From NCBI GenBank assembly GCA_949130495.1, contig OX422216.1:98587967-98651966 (forward strand): a stretch of 64,000 nucleotides of DNA, written 5' to 3'. The stretch comes from Sambucus nigra. Its lineage: Eukaryota > Streptophyta > Magnoliopsida > Dipsacales > Adoxaceae. Under the pieces are notes generated by a model that worked only from the letters and a program-made list of their open reading frames with translations, was not told the origin of the DNA and did no database searches. How positions within the stretch are numbered: the first letter of the stretch is position 1; every line of letters starts with the position of its first letter. Both the position numbers and the translations under genes were made by a program. Shown one piece after another: positions 23,691-35,693 of the stretch.

Positions 23691-23968
23691 ATTCTAATTG
23701 ATTCACAATTTACATGGGAAAATAATAAAATACTGAGAGCGGGTATTACAAATATCATGACCACGGACCATGACAATTCAGTGATAATAGTTGAATTGTC
23801 GCAGGTAAGTACCATGACAGTATATTGGTCACCCCTTTGTTTGATAAGAAATCCAAGCATAAAAGGACTGCGACAATAGAGAGTTGTCATCGTCAAGGAC
23901 CGTGCCAAGGTGAGTTGTCCCACCTAGAATTGTCACATTAAAGGATTGTGACAATTCGAGTTTTTTTG
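23690..23968. mobile_element. Possible small CACTA-like derivative with TTGTCAC repeats
   Basis: Motifs TTGTCAC/GTGACAATT and variants recur at least eight times on both strands between 23758 and 23958. The right end AGTTTTTTTGTG resembles a decayed CACTA terminus (CACTACAAAAAAACT inverted). A GGTATTACA at 23745-23753 could be the other boundary or an unrelated LTR edge. No target duplication was found. Confidence 0.3.
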
Positions 23969-23969
23969 T

Positions 23970-23974
23970 GTTAT

Positions 23975-24008
<34 letters not shown>

Positions 24009-24014
24009 CTCCCG

Positions 24015-24074
<60 letters not shown>
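23970..24074. repeat. (GT)n(CT)n(AT)n compound microsatellite
   Basis: GT run 23976-24008, CT run 24014-24031, AT run 24032-24074, immediately followed by the MITE at 24073-24480. Confidence 0.95.
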
Positions 24075-24077
<3 letters not shown>

Positions 24078-24480
24078 TGTTCTAAAAAACCCGCCTAGGC
24101 TTAAGGCTTGGGAGAAACGCCTCGCCTTACGCTTTTCACGCCTTATTCTTGGTAAAACCCTTAAGGCGCACTTTTTTCTAAAAACAACAATGCTTTAGTG
24201 AAACGATGTCGCCTTTTAAAGAATTTCTTTACAAACCGGACCATTATCTCATCCAAAATAATCAAATAGTATTTTAATTTGCATATATTCAGACATATTT
24301 TTATGATATGTGCAATTTTTGTATTTTAATAGCCTTGTTATGGTTAAAAAATATTAAAATATATTAAGAAGGCCTAAACGCCTTTTCACGCCTTTTTACG
24401 CCTAGGCCCGCCTAGGCTTCTAAGGCTTAAGGCTTGGCCTCCACGCCTCAATCACGCCCCGCGTTTTTTAGAACCTTGAT
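24073..24480. mobile_element. MITE with GTTCTAAAAAAC termini inside an (AT)n tract
   Basis: About 400 bp. Left end ATCACTGTTCTAAAAAAC; right end, inverted, ATCAAGGTTCTAAAAAAC. Subterminal GCCTAGGC- and GCCTTAAGGC-rich blocks on both sides are also inverted. The middle is AT-rich and non-coding. (AT)n flanks it on both sides (24032-24074 and 24480-24498), as expected if it inserted into an AT microsatellite. The class is unknown. Confidence 0.75.
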
Positions 24481-24498
24481 ATATATATATATATATAT

Positions 24499-25320
24499 GG
24501 CACGGGAATAATTTTATATGAATTTTCATGTATTTCCAATACAATTGTGCCTACAACACTTGATTGTTATGTAGATGCGCTTACAGTCCATTTGACAATT
24601 AAGTGAGCAAATACCTTGGGTGGAAAAAAATTCATGAAAAATCCTTTAATTTTCCAAGTGTGTGTTTAATAACAAAAAATTTCTAGGTGGCTAATCATTT
24701 TTTTAGAAATTAAGATAAGTGAAGAAAAATAGATTTTATAAAAAAACATTTTTTGTATAAAAACATTTTTTTTATCACTTTAGACATAGCTTTTTTAAAT
24801 AATAGTTATTTACAAAAAAGTTAAATATTTTTTTTAATTTTAAATCACTTTTTTTTTATTTTTTTAAAAGAGTTAAAAAAAAGTTAAAAATAGTTTGCTT
24901 AAACGTTTTTAAGTACATATAAAAAATAATTTTTGTACAAAACTGTTAAAACGTTCTTTTATATTTGTATAATTTTGTTGTTTAAAAAAACTTCAAATAA
25001 GAATGAATAATTATTTTATTTAGAAAGAACATTTTTTTAACAAAAAAATGTCTTAACTATTTCCAAAGGACTCAAAATTGTAAAATTTTTGTTATATAAA
25101 AAACATTTAAAAAAAATACATTTTATTATATAATAAATAGTTAAATAATTTATGTTTTTATATATAAAAAATATTTTATATTTTCTAATAAAATAGTCAA
25201 AACAAACTTTTTATTAAAAATAACTTTTTATTTTTACAAACATTTTCTTAAAATACAAAATTATATTTATAATAGTTGTTCTGCTTTTATAAAAAGTGGT
25301 TCTTAAAAAAATATAATGTC
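24499..25320. other. AT-rich DNA without genes
   Basis: Long poly-A and poly-T patches with recurring AAAAAACATTTTTT-type sequence. No open frame, no clear element ends. Confidence 0.6.
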
Positions 25321-25373
25321 TTTTTTTTTGGTAACTAAGAAATAACACTAAACAACGGACATATACAAGTATA

Positions 25374-25388
25374 AGGGGTCATACCCCT
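25374..25388 (-). promoter_or_regulatory. 3'-UTR hairpin of LINE-3
   Basis: Sense-strand AGGGGT pairs with ACCCCT around ATG, followed by ACTTGTATATG. Same position as in LINE-2 but with a different stem. Confidence 0.65.
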
Positions 25389-26625
25389 GAGGACACAACT
25401 TTGCATATGAAGATTGGCCCAAGAAGAAGAAAAACTCCTAGTATACTAGGTACAAAGCAGTTAGAGTCATCAAGACCCCAGTTCATACAAATAAGCCAAT
25501 TGGAGAAGCTTCTTCTAGACTTGATCCATTTATGGGACTTGCATTTGAGAAAGAAGGAAATATCTTTCATGATATCATCGTGATTAGCCTTTATGTTCCT
25601 GAAAATTCTATTATTTCGTTCTATCCATAAGCAATAGATGGTAGCAGCAAATGAAGACCTTTTTATCTTGTCAATGCGAGTCTTCCTTTTGAAGTTGCTG
25701 GCAACTACCAACAACACCTCATTCAAATTAGTGGCAGTGTTAATGTAGGAGTTATTAAGCTTTGTTTCTTCCCAGATTGCCGTAGAGAATTGGCAATTGA
25801 AGAGCAGATGATCATGGTCTTCAACAGCATTGCCACAAAACACACAGTTGTTATCAAGGCTACTACCCCAGTTGAACGTCTTCTCCTTGGTGTTAATGGC
25901 ATCATTACAAATAATCCATAAGATGAAGGCACACTTTGGAATGTTGTTACTGTTCCAAACCAAACCTGGCCGGGTAGGATGAGGGGAGTTATGACGAATT
26001 GCGTTCCAAGCAGACCTGGTAGAGAAGAGCCCATTTGTCGTGCGGTAATTAAATAGTGTAATCATCAGATGAGAGGTTGATGATGGGAATATTAGCATTC
26101 TTTATCTCATTCAGCTCCCATGTTATTGTGGAAGGCCAAGCCCAGTTCCCATTAAAGATGAAATTAACTACTTTAGCATTGTGATTACTAGAAGCATCGT
26201 ATATGGTTCTCTCCCCATAGAGCATCCATAAGGGACCATTTGGATGCCAATTGTCATGCCAAATGAATGTGCTTTTACTATTGCCAAGGATCATTTTGAT
26301 CAGGGTCCTAATCTTTCTTCTGAGGCTCATAAGCTTTGTCCATGTCCCGGATGCAGCAGTAGGAGTTTTGATGTGCCATAAGCTTCTCCCTTTCAATTTA
26401 TAGGTTTGACACCACTTAACCCATAGGGTAACCTTCCTGTTACACATGTTCCAGAGATGTTTGAGCATGACAGCTCTGTTCCACTCACTTGCACTTTTAA
26501 TTCCCGACCTCCCTCACTTTTAGGATAGTAGACATCGCTTCACTTCACTTTAGCCCCCGTAATTTTCATGTCGGGCCCAGTCCATAAAAATCGACGCAGC
26601 CTAGTATCAATTTTAACAAAAAGAC
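25379..26625 (-). pseudogene. LINE-3 ORF2 C-terminal part
   Basis: Minus strand: RRFLWTGPDMKITG near 26590, HLWNMCNRKVTLWVKW (26420-26468), LWHIKTPTAASGTW, FIWHDNWHPNGPLW, then the zf-RVT domain in a 239-codon open stretch (26098-25379) with PKCAFILWIICNDAINTKEK, CVFCGNAVEDHDHLLFNC and YCLWIERNNRIFRN. The open frame runs past the usual end (CMNWGLDD) by about 30 residues, so the normal stop is lost. RT catalytic motifs are absent because of truncation. Confidence 0.9.
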
Positions 26626-26715
26626 AGTGTGGAAATATTAAGTGACTTTACCAAATATGATCATCATCCATTTTTTTGGGTAAGTAAAATGTATAAATGA
26701 GAACAATGTACAAGA

Positions 26716-26734
26716 TCTAGGGCAAAGCCCTAGA
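26716..26734 (-). promoter_or_regulatory. 3'-UTR hairpin of LINE-4
   Basis: TCTAGGGC and GCCCTAGA pair perfectly around TTT on the sense strand, followed by TCTTGTACAT. Confidence 0.65.
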
Positions 26735-26827
26735 GGTCCTTAAGGGCATGAAAAAAAGATGAGGGAATACCCAAACATCTAAGCATAAACAAACAAAGGA
26801 AAAGAACCAAACAACAAAACTAGTTAA

Positions 26828-29800
26828 TCATTGAGGATTCAGGGAGGTTCCAGTCCAGTTGTAATAGCTTGTTCTGGCTTTTTTCCAAATAGAGATTTTG
26901 CATCTAATCATGAACTCAATGTCCTTGACCAGGTCATTGGTATTGTTGGAGCTTTGTCTGTGTATCCTATTATTTCTTTCAATCTAAATGCAACACACAT
27001 TAGTGGAGAAGGCCAGATTTCTGATCTTAGACATGAAAGAATTGCCATGAGCTTCCTTCACTGCTTCATCAAGTTCATGCTGCCACATTCCCATCAATCT
27101 GTACAACTGGTTTCTATATAGTATTTCCTTCCAAATTTCTTTGGAGTATGGGCAATCATCCATGAGATGGTTGATGGACTCAATCCCACTGTGACAGAAC
27201 TCCCAATTTGTGTTATCACTCACCCCCATAACATGAGTTTGTCTTTGGTAATCAAAGCTTTCCTGCAGGTTATCCAGAGAATAAAGGAGAATTTAGGGAT
27301 GTTAACATTGTGCCAAACCAGTTTTATGTTAGGTGTTGAGAGGAAGGTGATCCATAATAGCTCTCATGGTTGAAGAAGTGCTACACTTTCCATTAGCATT
27401 TGTCAACCAAATAATAAATTCCTCCATATAAGGGTTGATTAGGGGTAGGGTATCATTATTTATTTCATTGAGTTCCCAACTAGTAGAGCTTGTCCATCTC
27501 CACGTACGACCATTAATAAACTCAGCAACTCTTGCTTTGGCATTACTAGCAGCATTATAAATGTTATCACCGTAGAGAAGTTGAAGAGGTCCCCTAGGGT
27601 GCCAATTATCAAATCATATAAATGTATCCTTCTCATTCCCAATGCTTAACTTAATGAGGGGTCTGCCAATCTCTCTAAGCTTTATCACTTTCCTCCAACT
27701 CCATGAGGTGCCAGTAGGTATGTTGATGGCCCATATACTACGGTTCTTAATTTTGTATGTATGACACCATTTCACACCGAGATTGTCTTTCTTATTACTC
27801 AGGTTCCAAAGATGCCTAAGCATTGATGCTTTATTCCAATCCTGAAGGCAGTTGATGGAAAATTCACCTTCATTTTAAGGCTTACACACCTTAACCCACG
27901 TAACCTTAGCCCCAGAGTGTTTCAAATCAATTGCATTCCATAGGAAGTCTTTGAGGATTTGGTCAATTGAGGTGAGAACGTTTTTGGGCAGGATGAATAA
28001 GCTACTCTAATAAACTTGGGTGCTAAAGAGGATAACCTTCACCAACTGGAGTCTACCCGTATAGTTGAGTTAATTTGAAGTCCAGCACATGACTCTTTGT
28101 GTAATTCTATCAATGAGCATTCTGTAATCCTCAAATTTGAGCCTAGTAGATATGAGGGGGACTCCTAAATATTTTAAGGGGGTTTATCCACCCTAAGCCC
28201 AATGATGGAAGTTATGCAATTTAGATCAGCTTCACAGATCCCAGAGATGTAAAGGTTACTTTTAGAAAGGTTGGGCTTAAGGCTAGACAGAGAACATAAC
28301 TCATCCAAGGCACAGTTGATACACTCAATCGATTGAATGTCCCCATGGCTGAAGATGATTAGGTCATCAACAAAGCACAGGTGGTTAATATTTAGGATGG
28401 TAAGTAAAGGGAGGTTGAGAGTAATGATTGTCAATGATGCAAACAAAGGCCTTCATGATAAAGAGGAATAGGTAAGGGGAGAGGGGGCAGCCCTGCCTGA
28501 GTCCTCTAGTGCTGCTAAAGAAACCACAAAGTTTTCCATTGAGGCTAATAGAGAACATAGGGGTGGTAATACATTCAAAAATCCAGCCAACAAAGACCCG
28601 AGGGAAGCCCATTTTGTGCATAATGTCAAAGAGAAGCTCCCAACTAACAGTGGCATATGCCTTAAGGATGTCAATTTTTAGGGTACATCTAGGGGTTTGG
28701 TCTCTATGATAGTTCCTCATGATCTCCTAAAGTATAAGGATGTTGTCTGCTATTGATCTACTTGCAACAAAGGCAGCTTGTCTTTCATTGCTCAGGCAAG
28801 GTAAAAGTGGTTTGATTTTGTTGGCAAGCACTTTGGATATGCACTTATAAATGGTGTTGTAGCAGGCAATGGATCTAAATTCCTTCAAGTCATTGGGGGT
28901 TTTGACCTTATGGATGAGAGCAAGAGAAGTGCAGTTCCACTATCTAAGCATGTGCCCTTTGTCAAAGAAGTAAGAGATAGCATTGAGCATATCCTCACCA
29001 ACCACTTCACAATTGGCTTTAAAAAAATGAGCATTGAAGCCAGCTAGGCCCAGGGCTTTATTAGATCCAATAGAGAAGAGGTAAGTTCTGATCTCCTTAT
29101 GTTTGATAGGTCTAGACAAAGTGTCATGCTGCAACTGGTTGAGGGTTCTAGGCAAGTTTAACTCAGAGGTCGTATGTCTAGTGTCCACTAGAGCCTCCAA
29201 AAGAGACTTATAGAAAGAAATGGCCTCAGCAGCTACATTATTTGTCCCTTTAATGGTGCAGCTCTAACTGTTCTTGATGGTGATGACTTTCCTCCTAGGA
29301 GTGTTATTTTTCTCATATTTGTGGAAGAAAGAAGTATTAAGGTCACCCTCTTTCAGCCACTTGACTCTTTCTTTTTGTTTGTAAAAGGCTTCTTCACTAT
29401 CTTTAAAGTTAGCGTACTTTTTGATAATATTCTTCTCATCATCAATGAGGGTAGGCTTGGATCCATCCCTATCTCTAAGTCTCTGGATGGTGTGCATTTG
29501 GTTTATCACCTCATTGACACGCTGGGATATACTACTATAGAACTTTTTGTTTAGGCTTCTGAGAATGGGTTTAATCCTTTTAAGTTTGAATGACAGCTTA
29601 AATATAGGGTTGCCAAAGCATTACTCTCTCTCTAAGAGTCAATGCGGGTGTCTTTGAAGTCCTCATGCTTCATCCACAAATTATAGAATTTGAAAGGTTT
29701 GTTCTTCCTCTCCTCATTTAGCAGAATATGGATTAATATGGGACTGTGGTCAGAGACACCGAGGCATAACACCTCAGCTTGGGAGTCAGGGAAGATGGAG

Positions 29801-30434
29801 CTCCAATGGTTGTTATGCATGACTCTATCAATTCTATATTGTACATTAACATCTGAAGAACATTTTTTATTCCAAGTAAACCAAAGGCCACTAGTGTTTA
29901 TGTCATTCGGCTGAGCATCATGGATACATTTGTTGAACTCCTGAACTGCATTGAAATCAATATTATGGATGCCTTTTTCTCATCATTGCTTCTCACAATA
30001 TTAAAGTCCCCCATTAAGATCCATTACATCCCATCAGCAGTGCGTTAATTGTTTAAAATGAAGTTCCATAGAGATCTACGCTCCATTTGGATGTTGCTTC
30101 CATAGACAAATGTAGCGTAGAAGAATTTGTTAAGGCCAGCCATCTCAATCTTATAGAAAATGGCTTGGGGGTGCTCTTTAATAACCTCAATAATGAGATC
30201 ATTAGGGTCCCATCCAACAATAACACGAGCCACCCCACCATTGGCAGGGCAGTTATGGATGGCCTCCCATCTCCAGAGGCAAATCTTGGAAATATCTTCA
30301 AAATGGTGTCTTCTAACTTTGGATTCAAGGATACAAATGAGGGATAGTTTATGTTCAGCAATGAACTTCGTTATTTCCACCCGTTTATGGGGTGAGTTGA
30401 GTCCCCCAATATTCCACAAGGTAAACTTAATCAT
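26828..30434 (-). pseudogene. LINE-4 ORF2: endonuclease, reverse transcriptase, zf-RVT tail
   Basis: Starts MIKFTLWNIGGLNSPHKR at 30434, with the endonuclease largely open to 30045 (GGVARVIVGWDP) and SDHSPI intact at 29750-29770. The linker has RVKWLKEGDLNTSFFHK. RT has SNKALGLAGFNAHF where APGLDG is expected, RGLRQGCPLSPYLFLFIMKA, and a catalytic motif altered to FVDD near 28370. The zf-RVT tail reads CHSGIESINHLMDDCPYS. ORF2 ends NPQ-stop at 26828-26830. Stops and shifts at about 30040, 29830, 29620, 29260, 28930, 28170 and 27600 make it inactive. Confidence 0.9.
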
Positions 30435-30499
30435 GAGGATTTCTTCTTCCAGCCTTCTTTCTCCCCTTTCCTTTACCACTGTTACTGTTACTTGGAGTG

Positions 30500-32094
30500 G
30501 AGTTGGAGAAAAGCTTTTTCATTTCAACTAATTCATCCATGGCTTTGACTTTGAAGGCTAGCCTAGAAGGTTAAGGAGTGGCTTCATATTCTTCAAAATC
30601 TCCATTGAATAGCTCAAAAGTATTGGACATTTTGATAGTAGGGGAAAGAGGCATCGTTGTAGTAGTGGTAGCAACTTGTGTGGCTGTATTGGAGCATTCA
30701 AGGTTGACTTCCATCTTCTTAGGGAGCTCCACTTCAAGGGGTAAACCCATCACTGAGGGGATAGGGTGGAGCATTAGGAATAACCTCATCATCTTTATTC
30801 TTCCTATTGATTATAGTCCAACCATCCTTCATAGCCTTCAAAACCTCACCTTGTTTTGGTACTTATTATGATTCCTCTTTGTTATCTTTATGAACCCACA
30901 TTTTCTTAGTTTTAGTGAAGTTGCGAAAAGAATGCCCAAAGATACCACAAGTTTTACAGGAGGAGGGTTTCCCTTCATATTCCACCCGAATCTCAACTAA
31001 CTGCTCGTCTTCCATCACCACATCAATAGTTTTTAGCTCTCACTTCTAATTCCACACATATTCCAACATAGCTAATCCTCTTGATTTCTTCAGTGACCTT
31101 ATCAGCGTATAAAGGTATACCCAGTGACCTAGTAATATAGCTTAACCCTTCCTCAGGCCACAGTTGGACAGGAGTATTATGGAATCTAATCCAAACTGGT
31201 AACTTCTTTGTTGTTTCTTTGTTGTATTTAAAATTAGGCATTCATCTCTATAGAATAATAAGGTTACCGGAGAAGACCAAGGTCCAATTTCCTAGACCTC
31301 ATCATGCATGGATGCATTATCAAACACAAAGAAGAAGAATTCATTGTCATGGGCTAGAATTTCTGTGAGTCCGTAGCTATCCTAAATCTTGTGGGAAACA
31401 TTGCAGATATGGGAGTTGGGGAGCTTTCTGCCCAAGAAACATCCAACCAAGCTATTTTCCCATTTTGAGTAGCCTTTGTGTGCAACGTCCAAGGAAGGAG
31501 AAATAGAAATTTTTTCGTTAACCAAAGTAGGTTTGTGGTAGGTTAGGTTCAGCTTGAGAACATGCTTAGAAGAAACCACTTTGCTCCACGAACAGTCTGG
31601 TATAGGTATGGTGCTAGGTAAGGTATGGTTTGCTTTAACTTTCCCAAGATCTTTTGACCTCTTTTCCCCATCAGTGCCACTAATGCCCACAAAGGTACCA
31701 TTGGTTCAAGTGCCATTGACATGCCTTGGCTCAGATACCGACACTGAGGGGATCCCCATTAGGGTTGAAGGTTGCGCCCCGCCATCAGAGGTGGTTTGCA
31801 TGGTGAAAAACTTGCAGATATCGTCATAGAAGTAACCTTTTCTCTTAAAGAACTCCCAATAGACTTTTTCTCATCCTTTAACTCTTGTAACCTGGCCCCA
31901 TTGTGGTTAGTTTTTATTATGCTAGCATCTATCGCATCAACTTGACCTTCTTTAAGCTCTTCCCTACTGGGAGGGGCAACAGATGTAAAGTGGTGAGGTA
32001 GCGTGGCATGATCAGGTAAGGACGATAGTGGGCATGGGGATATAGTGGGTAGGTATTTGCCAACCACAACAGTGGCCTGACAAGAGGTAGACAT
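30500..32094 (-). pseudogene. LINE-4 ORF1, nucleic-acid-binding protein
   Basis: Starts MSTSCQATVVVGKYLP at 32094. DUF4283-like part SSKHVLKLNLTYHKP and GYSKWENSLVGCFLGRKLP (31382-31690), then LPVWIRFHNTPVQLWPEEGL (31023-31241). The zinc knuckle CKTCGIFGHSFRNF (about 30920-30960) has lost its fourth ligand (F for C). The tail reads MPLSPTIKMSNTFELFNG (30590-30660) and is repeated in LINE-5 on the right of the big CACTA. Frame changes occur at about 31750, 31380, 31020 and 30570. Confidence 0.85.
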
Positions 32095-32219
32095 GAGGAA
32101 GCTAGAAAGTGGTTTGAGGTGGGGTGAAAGTGTTTTGGTGGTGGTTGCAGGCGGTTAATCCTTGTGTGAATGTGTAAGATGACATAATAAATCGAGGTGT
32201 ACTCTCGGATATGATGATC

Positions 32220-32518
32220 TAACTTTTTTTTGTATAACTAAGGTTAAACTTTTAACTTTAATCTCCTCTCATTCACTGTAATTTTCAATAACAAGGCCTC
32301 ACAGTGTTGTCCTATGCTTTTCACACTATTCGACCTCTCACTACCTACACTTCGAGCTCTTCAGCACTCATTATGTCAACACATGGTTTAAAAATAATAG
32401 AAAAGAAAAAACTGAGTAAAATACTATTCAGTTTCAAGTAAATCTAAAAATATGTTATATTAAAGAAACTTTAAAAATTACATCGTTTAAAATATAAAAA
32501 AAGAACTTTTTTAATTAG
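32220..32518. other. No feature seen
   Basis: Non-coding spacer between the LINE-4 target site and the gypsy-A LTR. The last five bases, ATTAG (32514-32518), would be the left target duplication of gypsy-A, but its right end is lost. Confidence 0.5.
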
Positions 32519-33038
32519 TGTTGATACCAAAAATTATCCACCTACGTGGAGCAATCAGAAGTGAACATTTGTCTTCTTACGTGATCGAAATCTTAGTCAG
32601 TAGATAGTAGCTCAACGGCCATGAAGACCAACATAAAGAATGCAGACCATCAATACCAAGGAAGCGTCATCATACAAGGGTCTTGCCACACGTGGTTCAC
32701 ACAACCAACCATCACATTTATTATGTATGGCTATAAATTCTTAAATGTATAAAGGCATTCCATCCCTTAACATTTCGACCCTTGATCTCTGGGTCACTAT
32801 AAATACATTGTATCCTTTTCATTGGAAAGAAGATAAAGCATATCCTAGGATATTCTTATTTACAAGAGTACCTAACTTTCTGTAATCTCTAAAATTAATA
32901 CCATAACAGTGGACATTGGCTTTATTACATAGCCTAACCACTTTAAAAACTTATGTCACTCTTTTAATTAACTCATTACAATTTTATATTTTATCAGTGA
33001 TTCTAAAATTGGACCAAGTCCATTTTTTGACATCAACA
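32519..33038 (+). repeat. 5' LTR of gypsy-A
   Basis: 520 bp, starting TGTTGATACC and ending GACATCAACA. The short terminal inverted repeat TGTTGA/TCAACA matches the gypsy-B LTR. TATA box CTATAAATAC at 32798-32807 predicts the transcription start near 32830. A primer-binding site follows directly. No 3' LTR partner remains. Confidence 0.9.
32798..32807 (+). promoter_or_regulatory. LTR TATA box of gypsy-A
   Basis: CTATAAATAC in mid-LTR, the expected place for the U3/R promoter. Confidence 0.6.
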
Positions 33039-33039
33039 A

Positions 33040-33060
33040 ATTGGCGTCATCTGTGGGAAC
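33040..33060 (+). other. Primer-binding site of gypsy-A
   Basis: TTGGCGTCATCTGTGGGAAC directly follows the LTR end, as in the related elements at 816 and 46797. Confidence 0.65.
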
Positions 33061-33108
33061 GTGTGTCTAATCGTTGTTCTCTATCTCAAACATCCTTATC
33101 CAAGAAAA

Positions 33109-34620
33109 ATGAATGATCCAGAGCCTAGTGCCAGAAACAAAGGCAACCCGCCTGTTCCATCTGCTCCGCCCGCAATAGCCGCCCTAAATGGGATCCTTGA
33201 CAGTATTTCCTAAGGTCAAGATGCTATGCTGGAAACAATGAGATAATTAGCTCAGTCTCTATAAGAAAGACCTCCAGCCCTATCGAGATAGCAAGAAGTT
33301 CCATCACCACTGAGAGAAATGTCACCTCCACCTCCTAAGCATAGCCAACGTAGCTATTCTAGATCATCTCATGAATAGACTTATCACCCAGGAATCAATT
33401 CCTCAATCAGAGCCTCAAAGTGTTATGATGACCATTATTTCTCTCCCGATAGGCCAAACGTCCTGGAAAGATTGAGCCGAGCTTCACCTTTTGACCGATT
33501 AGGACCCCGAGCAACATAAACCCTCCTAAAGAGTTATCCAGGAACACTCATCATCCAGCTGACTAGTGTGAAGCCTTAATCAGATTATGATCAATTGTCT
33601 GACGATTTGTACGCACCGAGCAGACTTCTTAGGAAGAGAGTTCAGTGCATACACATGATTGGGGAAGACGAGCTATTTCGCATAAATCTAATGCAGGCAA
33701 TCCTTCATGGAAAGGATCAATCTAGCAATTGGAAGATTGGCTAGGAGAGATGGCGAAAATAAAGAATCCCTTGCAGCGAAGTTTTGTTAAAGGGTCCCCT
33801 TTTATTTAGGCAATTGTGGATTTCCCTACTCCATCTAAGTTTAAAGCTCCTGTAGTCACCCCAAAATATGATGGAAAAACTAATTTGGTTTTACATATTG
33901 AGCAATATCAAGCTCCATCTGACATTTATTCAGTCCCCGACGAGATGAGATACAGAGCATTCTCAAGTACCATTATGGGTTCTGCTCATATATGGTACAA
34001 CAACTTGTAGCAAGGACAAATTACCAACTTCAACCATCTTGCTGAACTATTTATTACCAATTTCTATTTTCGGGCCAAGCCAGTAAAGATCTGCCCATCT
34101 CTTGAGCATAAGGCGACAAGTAGGGAAAATAACTAGGGAGTATATCACTCGTTTCAATAACGAGAAATTGGATTACGAGGAAAAAATATCCATCACTGCT
34201 CACATGAGTGGATTGCTTTCCAAGAAACTATACTACACTTTGGCCAAATATCCTCCTAAAACGATGAGTGAGCTCATGGCTAAGGCAAGAAAAATAATGA
34301 ACACCGAGGAAGCAATGGCTGAAAAGTAGAATCTAGCCACAAAGACTTGAGAAGAAAGATCAGAAGGAGCAGAAGCCAAAAAAGGAAGACAGGCTCAAAA
34401 AGTATGGAACCTATACCCCATTGAGTGTTAGCATTCACCATATCCTCGAGGAAATTAAAAATAATAAGGATTTGCGATGGCCTAAAAGGTTCAAGGCACC
34501 TCCTAATAAAAGGGACATATTTAAATATTATGAATTCCACAAGGATCATGGCCATACAACAGATAAACACATCTCTTTGAATAATGAGGTGGAATCTCTC
34601 ATTGATGAGGAAAACTGAAT
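33109..34620 (+). pseudogene. gypsy-A gag
   Basis: ATG at 33109 (MNDPEPSARNKGNPP). Gag-domain sequence appears at 33816-34010 (FPTPSKFKAPVVTPKYDGK, then VPDEMRYRAFSSTIMGSAH) and 34102-34329 (TREYITRFNNEK). The zinc-finger-like motif YYEFHKDHGHTTDKH at 34527-34571 has lost both cysteines present in gypsy-B (C-x2-H-x4-H-x4-C). At least eight in-frame stops lie before 33800. The gene is dead but collinear with gypsy-B gag. Confidence 0.85.
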
Positions 34621-34650
34621 AAGTTTGTTAACCAGTGAGAAGGCAAAGAA

Positions 34651-35392
34651 ATGGGACAAAGGTCAAATTATCCCTGCAAGCCCGAAGATGACATGAAGAG
34701 AAATTATGAGGATGATTATGAGGATGATCCCAACCTACCGAAGAAGCCCAAGCAGCCAGAACGTGAGGTAGCTATGATCAGTTTTGATTCATTTGATTGT
34801 CATGTAATTACATGTGGCAATGCAGGAGGAGGAAATGACATTGTCGAAAGAAAATCTTACTTGAATGAGGCCCTGTCTTGTTCCTATATCCAGAGAATCA
34901 ATCTAAACGAAGATGATCGACCCAAGAAGGTCAACAAAGAACGACCTCTTTGGGGTACTTTATCCCCACGATTATCCATTGGTCATTAAGTTTAGGATCC
35001 AGGATGCTATCATCTCCGGGGTTTTGATTGATAATGGGAGCTCAAAAAATATTATGTTTTACCCTTGCTTTCAGAGTTTGGACTTGAAGCTCAGTCAACT
35101 GGAACCCTACCACATGCCATTAATAGGTTTTTCTGGTGAAAAAGTTTACCCTCTTACGATAGTCAAGCTAGAAGTATCGGTCGACACCTGGTCGGTAGGT
35201 CGTACTAAGAAAATATGCTTCTTCGTGATGGATAAAAACATTCAATTTTCCAATAACGTGATCATCGACAGAGTAGGGTTGAAGAAGTTTGAAGCTATAC
35301 CATCAACAGTCCATCAATGCTTAAAGTTTCCAACTCATTTTAGTGTAGGTGTTGTGAAAGGGGATCAAAAGGTGGCTAGAGAGTGTTACTAG
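34651..35392 (+). pseudogene. gypsy-A protease region
   Basis: Begins with an acidic/basic linker (DDPNLPKKPKQPEREV), then SYIQRINLNEDDRPKKVN. A frame change near 34915-34990 leads into the aspartic protease with active site VLIDNGSS (35020-35043), FYPCFQSLDLKLSQLEP, CFFVMDKNIQFSNN and VHQCLKFPTHFSVGVVKGDQ. The Asp of the D-x-G-S motif is kept, with Asn as the second residue as in gypsy-B. A stop at 35390 precedes a GAA microsatellite. RT is missing beyond FAWRVS. Confidence 0.85.
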
Positions 35393-35426
35393 TCATTAGC
35401 CGAGTAAGATGACTTGATTGAATTGA

Positions 35427-35459
35427 AGAAGAAGAAGAAGAAGAAGAAGAAGAAGAAGA
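35427..35459 (+). repeat. (GAA)n microsatellite in the gypsy-A pol linker
   Basis: About eleven GAA units where gypsy-B encodes a normal Lys/Glu linker (EEHEEFRKKTTTYQ). Local expansion after insertion. Confidence 0.9.
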
Positions 35460-35693
35460 TTACCACTTATCAAGTGGATACCACTGAGCCTAACAGTGAA
35501 TCTGAAGTTGAAACTTTAGATCCATGAGATGAGACATAATTAATCAAGGGACTGATTATGGAAGAAACTAAAAGCATTATCATATATGACGATAAACCAG
35601 GGAGAATTATGCAGATCATCTCAACACTAGATACAATCCTTAAATATGAATTGATTATGTTCCTAAGGCAACGAAGAAATATATTTGCTTGGA
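35460..35693 (+). pseudogene. gypsy-A, start of reverse transcriptase up to the breakpoint
   Basis: TTYQVDTTEPNSESEVETLD then ELIMFLRQRRNIFAWRVS. The family continues SDMPGI, but the sequence switches at 35694-35700 to the gypsy-B LTR at a short shared AGT-AGTATG stretch. Confidence 0.8.

Larger units (their letters stand above)
25321..26632 (-). mobile_element. LINE-3: 5'-truncated L1-type LINE
   Basis: Poly-T at 25321-25329 marks the 3' end. The element runs about 1.3 kb to near 26632, beginning inside the RT connection domain. Flanks AAATATAATGTC (25309-25320) and AAATATTAAGTGAC (26633-26646) look like a diverged target duplication. It is the closest relative of LINE-2 in this window, sharing 3' UTR and protein tail. 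A perfect six-base hairpin lies at 25374-25388. Confidence 0.85.
26671..32208 (-). mobile_element. LINE-4: full-length L1-type LINE
   Basis: 5.54 kb, from poly-T (26671-26677) to the CCACCACC-containing 5' UTR near 32140-32208. Probable target duplication, diverged: ATATGATCATC (26655-26665) and ATATGATGATC (32209-32219). It contains ORF1 (32094 to about 30500) and ORF2 (30434-26828), both broken. Same organisation as LINE-1; the two are diverged members of one family. A perfect eight-base 3'-UTR hairpin lies at 26716-26734. Confidence 0.9.

Noticed and set aside
35427..35459. Poly-Lys/Glu coding tract
   Set aside because: A GAA microsatellite expansion in a dead gene.
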